NCBI GenBank assembly: GCA_021234155.1
Contig: JAJEKV010000281.1
Coordinates: forward strand, 186,001-250,000
Length of the DNA stretch: 64,000 bases
Direction: 5' to 3'
Source of the DNA: Isoetes taiwanensis
Lineage: Eukaryota > Streptophyta > Lycopodiopsida > Isoetales > Isoetaceae
Below are positions 56,001 through 64,000 of the stretch, in pieces (within the stretch, counting starts at the first letter, position 1; each line of letters starts with the position of its first letter). The notes beneath the pieces were generated by a model. It worked only from the letters and a program-made list of their open reading frames with translations. It was not told where the DNA came from and made no database searches. A program made the position numbers and the translations under genes.

Positions 56001-58877
56001 TCAAGGAGAATTTACCTTTAACTGTTGTTCCCTGAGTTTGCTTAGATCCTTGCATATTTCTTCAGAGGTAGGACGGTTCGGAATCTCTTGTTCTATGCAA
56101 CGACGTATAATGATGGCAAGGTCTGGGATGTCCTGTGGGAAAGAAGGCATTTCCCTCCTTTTTAAATTTTCTGCATCTGGTGGTTTGCCTGTAAGGATTT
56201 CTATGCACACAACACCAAAGCTATATATGTCTACCTTCCTTGAAATTTGGGCCCCCTCTTCTTCCATTTCCGGTGCCCGATATATCTTTGTACCTGTACG
56301 GTGCGTGTGGTCACTATGAGTGTGGAAGTCTACCTTACAGGTTCCACAATCTGTAAGTTTGACAATGACGCTTCTATCTTGCATAGTCTTCAGCAAGACA
56401 TTAGCAGGCTTTATATCCCTGTGCACCACGTCAACTTTATGTAAATTGTCTATTCCCTTTGCAATCTGGTACATGATATCAATTGACTCTTTTAAGGTGA
56501 ACGGACTGTTTTGTTGCCTTATCTCTATTAACTTTTTCAAATCTGTATCCATGAGCTCTATTACAAGGGCATATCTGTCACTGCTTTTAAGTTTTCTATG
56601 ATTTGATACTGTATGACCCAATACTTGTACTATGTGGGTCGTAGCTAAGCCATCAATGGTTTTAAATGCATTGTATATTTCATATTCATGTTTAAAATGC
56701 TCAACATGCTTAAACTCTTTGATGGCTACTGGTTGACTGCCCCAATGCGCTTTGCTGACAACCCCATAACCCCCTGATCCCAAATCTGCCCAGTGTGGTA
56801 TTACTAGTTCACTACTAGCAATAAGAGGAATGAGAGGAATTGGTTGTATTACTAGTTCACTATTAGCAATAAGAGGAATGAGAGGAATTGGTTTCCACTG
56901 TTCCCTGAGGCTGCCTAGATCCTTGTATATTTTTTCAAAGGTGGGAAGTTCTTGCATGTGTGGTTCTAGACAACTACGTATAATCATGCCAAGATTGTGA
57001 GGGATGCCTTGAGTTAAACAAGGCATTTTGCCCCCTTCTAGATCTGGTTGCACTCCTGTGAGGATTTCTATGCAAACAAGGCCAAAACTGCACACGTCTT
57101 CCTTCCTTAAGTTTTCGGCCTCCTCTTTTGTCCAAGCTTCAAGGCAAGCAGGTTTACAATAACTATTCCTAAGATCAGTAAGTTTGACAATGAGGCTTCC
57201 ATCCTGCAAAGTATTCAGGAATATACTAGCGGTCTTTATGTCCTTATGCACCGCATTAACTTCATGTATATTGTGTATTCCTTTTGCAATCTGGTACATG
57301 ATATCAATTGACTCGTTTAAGGAGAACGGACTGCTTTTCCTCCTCAACTCCTTCCTGATCTCTATTTTCCTTTTCAAATCTATAGCCATGAGCTCTAGAA
57401 CAAGTGCATCTCTGCGATGTATGTATTTTTTGCCTGATGCCTTTAGCTCTATGCGATCTATTAAATGTATTTGACCTAATACTTGTACTATGTGGGTAGT
57501 ATTTAAGCCATGGGTTCTCAAGGAATGATATTTTTCAAATTCAGAATAGCAATCAGATTGTTTTGGAAACTCTTTAATGGATACTGGTCGATTGCCCCAT
57601 TGCTCTTTGCTGGTGCTGATTCCATAAGCGTGTTCTTCTAAGTTTTTTTCCCAATGAACTCTTATGACTTTTTCCAAACTTTCAAACTCATTAATTTCTA
57701 GTCCTTCTAAATAGGTCAACAACATCTTTTCCTTGAGATCCCATAAACGGTTGCAGATATCTTCAAATGTAGGTCGTTTATGCTGCTCTGGATCTAGACA
57801 ACGATGTATGATAGCTTTAATATCATCATCATTGACACCACTACGATCCCATTTCTGTCGAATGACTAGTTCCCAAAGTCTGCCAAATATATAGACGTCT
57901 GAATCTGCCTGAGTCTGGAGGTCTGTCTGAGTCTGAGTCTGAGTCTGAACTAAAGTACTATCACTTGGCTTAAGATCTATATGGATCACATTATATCTGT
58001 CTGGATATCTCATAGCAGTAGCAATTTGCAACATCATATCTACCCCGTAGCACAAATACTCGTTACGATATCTAGTCTGTTGCATGTACTTCAAAATAAG
58101 AGTCCTTCGTTTTAAATGTCCTGATACGTTTCCTATGTGTAAGCCATGTATGACCCCAAATTCCGTCATACATGACACGACACTTTCTGGGATAATGGCA
58201 GAACGTTCTACTGGAAATTGGCTTTCAACAAATAGAACACTGTCTGCAATAGTTAAGTTTCTATCAAAATCCAAAAGCACGTCCATTACTGGAGCAGGAC
58301 TATACAGGTCCTCTAGCTTTGATAGGTCCTTCGATGCATTCTGCTTTATCAGACTATCCATGAGTTCCTTGTCTTTTTTATAAGCTGCTAGAAGCTGATC
58401 TTGGGCCGTGCGACAATGGGATTCTATTTCATCTTGAAGTTCCTTAAGATCATGTGCTAATAACTTATTCATCATTTTAGAGTAGCCTGCTACACTATCA
58501 ACAATCCAATTAAGCTGACCAATACTCACAAGAAGGGCGCTAACTGAATCCTGCGTTGCACAGCGCTTCAAAAACTCGACGCCACAATTCAAAACGTCAA
58601 TCAGCTTTTCTCCCATTACCATTGACTTCCGCTTTTCGTGTTTTCCAGCTGCCGTTGTTGCCAGTGCCGTTGACTGCCAGTGCGTTTGCACGTAGAATGC
58701 TATAGAAGATAGAAAAGCTCTTAGAATAACACATTGATTAGGACAACACAGTTTGCTGCTGCCACATATTTTCTGGATTTGACGCGGGAGGGCAAGAACA
58801 TCATTAGCCCAATCATCGTAATCATCGCCAGAAGTCTGACCTTGAAACATTGACACAGAATGAACGGAGATGAGCAA
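56001..58877 (-). CDS. Triple-kinase TKL protein (two pseudokinases plus kinase)
   Basis: A 958-codon uninterrupted single exon. Residues about 1-190 are helical and rich in charged residues (AHDLKELQDEIESH), perhaps a helical-bundle regulator. About 195-390 is a degenerate kinase C-lobe with VIHIDLKPSD in place of HRD and no DFG. A QT repeat sits near 311-325. About 400-665 is a second unit with RPVSIKEF but AVHKDIKTASIFL and TDLRN instead of DFG. About 695-950 is a more complete kinase: GSGGYGVVSKAHWG, VAIKEF (Lys720), VVHRDIKPANVLL (819-), TDCGT (DFG to DCG), GTKIYRAPE and DIYSFGVVCIEILTG. Residues 664-692 hold a 16-residue tandem duplication (IPLIPLIANSELVIQ-type). Such tandem kinases act in signalling and, in some plants, immunity; function here is inferred. 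It lies between transposon remnants. Confidence 0.85.
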   Translation of the reverse strand: MLISVHSVSMFQGQTSGDDYDDWANDVLALPRQIQKICGSSKLCCPNQCVILRAFLSSIAFYVQTHWQSTALATTAAGKHEKRKSMVMGEKLIDVLNCGVEFLKRCATQDSVSALLVSIGQLNWIVDSVAGYSKMMNKLLAHDLKELQDEIESHCRTAQDQLLAAYKKDKELMDSLIKQNASKDLSKLEDLYSPAPVMDVLLDFDRNLTIADSVLFVESQFPVERSAIIPESVVSCMTEFGVIHGLHIGNVSGHLKRRTLILKYMQQTRYRNEYLCYGVDMMLQIATAMRYPDRYNVIHIDLKPSDSTLVQTQTQTQTDLQTQADSDVYIFGRLWELVIRQKWDRSGVNDDDIKAIIHRCLDPEQHKRPTFEDICNRLWDLKEKMLLTYLEGLEINEFESLEKVIRVHWEKNLEEHAYGISTSKEQWGNRPVSIKEFPKQSDCYSEFEKYHSLRTHGLNTTHIVQVLGQIHLIDRIELKASGKKYIHRRDALVLELMAIDLKRKIEIRKELRRKSSPFSLNESIDIMYQIAKGIHNIHEVNAVHKDIKTASIFLNTLQDGSLIVKLTDLRNSYCKPACLEAWTKEEAENLRKEDVCSFGLVCIEILTGVQPDLEGGKMPCLTQGIPHNLGMIIRSCLEPHMQELPTFEKIYKDLGSLREQWKPIPLIPLIANSELVIQPIPLIPLIASSELVIPHWADLGSGGYGVVSKAHWGSQPVAIKEFKHVEHFKHEYEIYNAFKTIDGLATTHIVQVLGHTVSNHRKLKSSDRYALVIELMDTDLKKLIEIRQQNSPFTLKESIDIMYQIAKGIDNLHKVDVVHRDIKPANVLLKTMQDRSVIVKLTDCGTCKVDFHTHSDHTHRTGTKIYRAPEMEEEGAQISRKVDIYSFGVVCIEILTGKPPDAENLKRREMPSFPQDIPDLAIIIRRCIEQEIPNRPTSEEICKDLSKLREQQLKVNSP

Positions 58878-59138
58878 TTAACTTGCAAGATTTTTTGCAA
58901 ATACGATTTTTTGCAAATACTACCCTGGAGTGCTTTCGGCTATGGTTGAGATCCAAAATTTGCGGTCTCAATTTTGTCCACAATTTCCGTTCTACATTTG
59001 TGGCCCCACACGGTCACTTGCCTTCAATTACTTCAATTATGTTTACTTCAATTATGTTCTGGATCGATGTCCATTGTTACAAACCACATGTTAAATTGTT
59101 GATTATTTGTATTGACTATTTTGTTTTGTTAGGCCAAG
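58878..59138. other. Upstream region of the kinase gene
   Basis: Probable promoter/5' leader on the minus strand. TTTTGCAAATAC is duplicated at 58893-58921. No clear TATA box could be assigned. Confidence 0.35.
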
Positions 59139-59279
59139 ATGATAAGTCCGGAGTGGGAACAAGTCATCAAGATCCGTAAATATGATAAGGGGAAGGGTGT
59201 TTGGTGGTCAAAATGTGAGTACTGTGATCATGAATACTCAGCGAATTCATGCAAAATCAGAGGTCACTTTTTGGGCTGA
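59139..59279 (+). pseudogene. BED-type zinc-finger exon
   Basis: After a TTTTGTTAG acceptor, 46 codons contain GVWWSKCEYCDHEYSANSCK then IRGHFLG and a stop. The W-x-K-C-x2-C-x(n)-K-x2-H pattern is the BED finger found at the N-terminus of plant hAT transposases and derived host proteins, which bind DNA. Only one of the usual two C-terminal ligands is obvious (H of RGHFLG) before the stop. No downstream hAT catalytic or dimerisation region is seen, so this is a fragment. Confidence 0.65.
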
Positions 59280-60519
59280 GGTTAAACTCATGATAGAGAA
59301 GTTAGAGAGGTTTGATGCTACTATTTACTCGTTTTGTTATGTATATTTCCTCAAAAGACAATGTATTTTGCTTTGTCTGAAGTTTAATAGCATAAATCAA
59401 CTATTTAGATTATTTGAGGTGCAAACTTGTCTGTATTCACTATTTATTTAAAAGTAGAGATGTATTACATGTTATTTATGCATTAACTACAGGAAAAAAG
59501 AAAGTTGAATTTTGGCGAAATAGGTCGGTAAATCGGCAAAAAATCCCTACCTAAGTCGGCCTTCTCCCACCTAGGTCGGCAGGTCGGCTAGGTCGGTGGG
59601 TCAGCCCAACTATGGTTTGATTGAATGCATCGTTTGACCTTAACAAACTGATCCTCTCATTTACAGGCTGAGATTAATCTCAGCCGTTGGATCAAATTGC
59701 GTTACTAGCCCTAACACATTGTGATCCAAGTTTACTTTGTACATTCACAACAGAATTTAAAAACAAGCTAGGATGTTATGCATTCAGATGCATAAAATCC
59801 TAGGAAATTATGCAAGACCATGTATTACAAAATTGTTATACCAACAACAATAATTTTGTAGATTTCAGGTTTTCATATCATTTTTTCATAACATGTTTTC
59901 CGTATTACAAAAAGAATCCAGCAATCCAATGTAATACGAAGCACATATTTTTTTCTGAGATAATATGGAAGGATTGCAAGCAACATTTGAAACCTATCAA
60001 ATACAAAACACATATATTAGTTTTGACAATTAAAACCTGTACTTACTAGTTGAAAGAAAAAGTAAACGTAAATCCTTTGACTGGAGCTCCAAATTGATTA
60101 GTAGGATTTTGTTGGCAAGTAGGATTCTGGGTAGAATTTTGTTGGTGAGTAGGATTCAGTTGGTAAGTGTGATTGGGTAAAAGAAAGCTAGGGTGTCTTA
60201 CATTTGGCCAAATGTAGAGTAAGAGATGTATCACATTTCAAATACATAACCGTTTTTTCAGTATGTACATAATAGCTATATTATGGAATCTTTTTTTTCG
60301 GAACTACTTGCCACGTCAATTAAAACGCAATCATGAAGCGATTTCAATTCACGCTTCTAACCACTCCAAGAAACGCTGAGCGTTAGGAGAATTTCCCACT
60401 TTTCGGCTAAAACTTCGCCTGACTCAGATTTCCCTCCTTCTTGCCGAATTCCTCCAAATTTTAACCCTAAATCACGCAAGAACCATGATGAACAATGAAG
60501 GGAAAATGGCGCAAGAAGA
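59280..60519. other. No gene; short repeats
   Basis: 59518-59610 has GGTCGG/GTCGGC repeats. 60086-60165 has a degenerate 18-bp repeat (TAGGATTTTGTTGGCAAG type), which makes a minus-strand ORF with NPTxQQN repeats. Nothing else is recognised. Confidence 0.5.
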
Positions 60520-63500
60520 TTGCAATATCGGGGGAATGTGACAAAGAAAATGAAGCGTAAGATTGATGAAATTTGCAAATTTATATATGATCGGGTTCAA
60601 GATTTACGTCCATGCAAAAGGAGAGCTTTAGCGGAAAAACCGCTCGGGATGAAAGGTCGCACTTCTTTTTTGAACCTCGCCATTGGAAATCAAAATAAGC
60701 AATTCGGGAAGGATACTATGCTAAAAATATCCGTGAAGGTCCGCAGAAGTGAAACAAGCAAATAGCAATGATAAATTAGCGACTAAGCATTCCCTGTTAT
60801 CAAATGATTGTTGGTGAGAATGGAAAACTCGAGCAAAAAGGAGTAGCCTCCCGAATTCTTCAAGTGCAAAGCAAGAAACCTCACAAAAGCCGCAATTAGA
60901 AGAAAGCGGATGTCATTATCGTGCTAATATGTGGGCACCGGCAGAAGGCAACCCAGGCGGACATGCCAGGAATCAACCAAACGGTTGGTAAATGAGTTTT
61001 GGTTAACCCACACAAAAACTTCTCCAAAGTCTGTGGATGTCGGGAAGAAAAGGACACCTTCCAATCCAGTTTTGGACATGCCCCAGTCGGTTTAAGTCTT
61101 TTTAATCCTCTTTTTTGCAAGCTTGATAGAAGCTAGCTTACAGGCATCCTGGATAAGTTTAGTAATCCTATTTGCATTCCATGCAAGGGATGTATATGAT
61201 ATACATTGAAGTACATCCAACTACAGTAATTCTATTTTTACACTTGGAGGTACCGAGTGAGCTATGTTTAACAGAAAGTACTTGGATGTACTTCCACTTA
61301 CATCCAATGTGTCATAAGGCGTAAAATGTGTTGAAAGTCGCCGTGTGATTATAGTCTTGATTTTTGTAGTTCCCAAGTACATTATAGTACATTTTAAGCT
61401 TTCCGATCTCAAGATAGTTTTGAAAGATAGGGTGATACATAAAAGTATTTAAATGTACTTCCTTCCATAAGAAAAAGTATGAAATACATACATTTGTAAT
61501 CTGATGATGCCGCAGGACTCGGTTACATATTGAGTTTTTATGTACATCCGAACTCTTTTGGAGTACATTATTTATACATTTATACATATCATTTACATGG
61601 TATGTACTATGTTGTGGTAGAGTAGTTGAATGTATATCAAATCATGATCCGAAAGTGCCATAGAACTAATGCAATGTCCGCAACATCTTTGAATTCGTAA
61701 GTAGTTCTAATTTATATCTTACTTATACATGCCGCTTTTTTCCTTAGAGAGTGAATTGTATGAGATGTTCAAAGATGAACATCCCGAAGTGAAGATTAGC
61801 ATCGGAAAGTTCGAGCTGCTTAAGCCTCACGCGTGTGTGAGAAGGTTGAAAGAGAGGAACACATCTTCGCCGCGTGAAGCATGAACAAGCCGATCTATAC
61901 GTAAAAGCTTTTTAGGCCCCGAGGAGCAAATTTCATGCCAATTGTACATGTTCTTGTGGTGTTTGTGCAGCAGATGAGAACAATGGCGCCCGCCAAGCTC
62001 CTTCTAAAACATTTCAAAATGTTGGTGCTATGTGGAGAGCTACTTGGCCGCGGACAAGGAAGGCTTAAGAGTGGCATAGTTTGGACGGTCAAGGGAGAGT
62101 GCGAACTGTGGCATCGAAAAAATATTCAAATCTGTCCCTAAGGAGAAAGAGTCAAGTTTACAAGCACATTGAACGAACCTTCCAAAAGCTGGCACTTCAA
62201 GGAGGTTGAAGCTTGTTACCGAAAAGCGGGACTCGGGTACATTGCTTGACAAGATGTTTCAAAGACCTTTCAAAGTTCACTATTCACAACTTTTCAACAA
62301 GTTGGCGAGCAAACAATTCAGAAATCGATTACAAAATTTGAGGGATGATTCTATTTTGTCAAGAATGGACTTTGCAGAGAACTACACTTTTGACCATTCA
62401 GAAGGTTCGAAACCGGAACATTGGAACAATGACCGGACAACTATTCGGTGCATATAACCATGACGAAAGTCAATGGCGAGCTGAAAAAAAACTGTTCATT
62501 TGTATGTTTCGATGTTATGAAGCATGATGCTTTCTTTGTTCAGTTGACTCAAGAAGCACCATATTTGGATGATGCAAAAAGGTTTTGGCCATATCAAATA
62601 CCATGTCATGTGGTCCGATGGGTGTGTCGCTTTCGGTTTAAGTGTTCTCGAGCCTTTTATTTGAATGTGGCCCAATATTATAACGGTATAAAATTAGGAT
62701 GCAATTGGAATTATTTTGGCTCGGGCCATGGAAAAGGAGAACATGATGGGCGTGTCGCTTTGGAGAAAAGGTTCCCAGCGAGGCGAGCAAAGGAAAGAGA
62801 ATGGTGTTCGATTTTGGGTGCCAACTCGCTTGCACTTTCTTTGAGACAAAAGAAGTGCAAAATGGACAGAGTCATATGGGAGATGATGGCGTAAGACATT
62901 AACAGGGACCCTCGTTCAGATTGTGAGACATTGCCTGGTACTCTAGCTATACATTGTGTGTCTGCTATTAATCCAGCTGACCCAACACTTGTCATGTATA
63001 GATCCCTGTCATGTTTTTGCAATGGTTGCTTGAATTTCAGATGGGGAGAATGTGAGAATCTCGAAAGCATTGTGGTGCGTGGAAGTCGCCTGGCTGGAGC
63101 CTAGTTCGGCCCGTGTCCATTTAACAAGAAGAGCTAGTTGGTTTTTATGCACCGATGAGCAAGAACTATCCGATGTACCCAAATTGGAGACATATTTGCA
63201 TCTTTGCTGCTCCGTGGAATCATGAAAATGTTCCATACCGGCCCTCCTATGCGTGAAGGAGATGCATATTCTTCAGGAAGATGTGATTGACGACTATGGA
63301 AATAGAATGCTGGCTGGTGACAGGGTTATAGCTGGTCATTACTATCAACTGCTACAAGGCACAAAGCACAAGTACAAGTTGTTGGATGACAAAATAGTAT
63401 TGGTACCAGCTGAATATGTAATTGGAGCAAAGTTCACGGATGCGCCAGGTCAAGCATAAGTTGAAGGGGGCACGTCTGATGATATATATGATCACACGAG

Positions 63501-63560
63501 AGGTGCATGACATGCTTATATCAAGCCTACCCGAGATTGTTGAGTGCACATGACTAAGTT
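60520..63560 (+). pseudogene. Decayed transposase-like gene (MDFAENY ... SHGKG type)
   Basis: Read across frameshifts the segments occur in a fixed order. They are FWLTHTKTSPKSVDVGKKR (about 61000), LYEMFKDEHPEVKISIGKFE then LLKPHACVRRLKERNT (61755-61862), and the Cys-rich FHANCTCSCGVCAADENNG (about 61928). Next come ECELWHRKN, SRMDFAENYTFDHSEGSKPE (62360-62430), FDVMKHDAFFVQ, CNWNYFGSGHGKGEHDGRVA (about 62700) and a C-terminal GDRVIAGHYYQLLQGT (63313). This order resembles a widespread transposon-encoded family whose conserved Asp residues in MDFAENY and HGKG-xx-DG suggest a DDE-type nuclease. I cannot name the superfamily. At least five frameshifts or stops; terminal repeats not identified. 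Confidence 0.55.
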
Positions 63561-63600
63561 CTATACAAAGGAACTTTCACATTTGCCATCATCTTTCTGC

Positions 63601-63960
63601 TATGTTGAGAAAACTAGTCGATTCTTCGTAAGTTTTTTTTGTTATTTACTTAATTTTTAATCAAGTGCATTTTGATACTTCAATTTTTTATCACGTAATA
63701 TCTTCTCGTGACCAAGCAAAAATGTATATCGAAAAGTACAAAATGTTTATCAATTGTTGCATGAAGAAGTTAAACTAGTCCGTGTTATGTTGAGAAAACT
63801 AGTCGATTCTTTGCAAGTTTTTTTCTTATTTACTTATTTTTAATGGTGCATTTTGATACTTAAATTTGTTATCACACAATATCTTCTCGTTTCCAAGCAC
63901 AATGTATAAGAAAGTACAAAATGTTCATCAATTGTTGCATGAAGAAGTTAAACTAGTCCT
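63601..63960 (+). repeat. About 186-bp imperfect tandem duplication
   Basis: TATGTTGAGAAAACTAGTCG at 63600 recurs at 63786, and both copies run to TGCATGAAGAAGTTAAACTA. Indels and point changes show moderate age. It lies downstream of the transposase-like remnant and may be part of its end. Confidence 0.9.
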
Positions 63961-64000
63961 GCGGAACTTGTTCTCTTTATAATGGATATCAATAGCTTTT

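Overview
The window is repeat-dominated nuclear DNA from a land plant. GT-AG introns, Ty1/copia and LINE retrotransposons, CACTA, MULE-like and Helitron transposons, PPR, kinesin-7-like and auxilin-like exons, and a TKL-type kinase all point that way. The PPR style and the amount of decayed transposon favour a large, seed-free-plant genome (a fern would fit), but that is inference and the species is not identified. I recognise no rRNA, tRNA, organellar DNA or CRISPR. Only one long host-like gene is intact: a 958-codon kinase at 56001-58877 (-).

Layout. 340-3790: a Ulp1/C48-type peptidase gene remnant whose short intron is split by Helitron A (938-3290), which is mostly a polypurine array. 3965: 3' end of another Helitron on the minus strand. 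5830-8852: Helitron C (-), carrying an auxilin J-domain exon. 8.9-13.0 kb: tandem duplications and no firm gene. 13.0-16.7 kb: LINE-1 of this window (-), bracketed by long (GA)n tracts. 17.0-22.2 kb: a 19-bp minisatellite in two opposed arrays around a large inverted repeat. 22.2-27.1 kb: unassigned. 27.8-29.4 kb: MULE-like element with 9-bp target duplication. 29.4-30.4 kb: leader and gag-like ORF cut by a 7.3-kb CACTA element (30406-37750), which itself holds Helitron D (31873-33724). 37.8-38.5 kb: copia integrase remnant. 38.5-41.3 kb: transposon ends and exon-like pieces.

41358-47034: Helitron E, which has picked up fragments of at least three host gene families (kinesin motor, PPR on both strands, probable LRR). 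It sits in the (TTCTA)n tail of LINE-2 (47035-53797, -). LINE-2 is also interrupted by a MITE, a short SINE-like element with the same tail, and a 2.4-kb insertion. 53798-55790: 5'-truncated copia element with 3' LTR. 56.0-58.9 kb: triple-kinase gene. 59.1-59.3 kb: BED zinc-finger exon. 60.5-63.6 kb: decayed transposase-like gene.

The most notable structures are the Helitron family with shared termini and captured exons, and a roughly 85-nt motif present three times (36120-36190, 48254-48340, 51594-51680). Its outer arms differ in sequence between copies but stay complementary within each copy, which suggests a conserved RNA fold.
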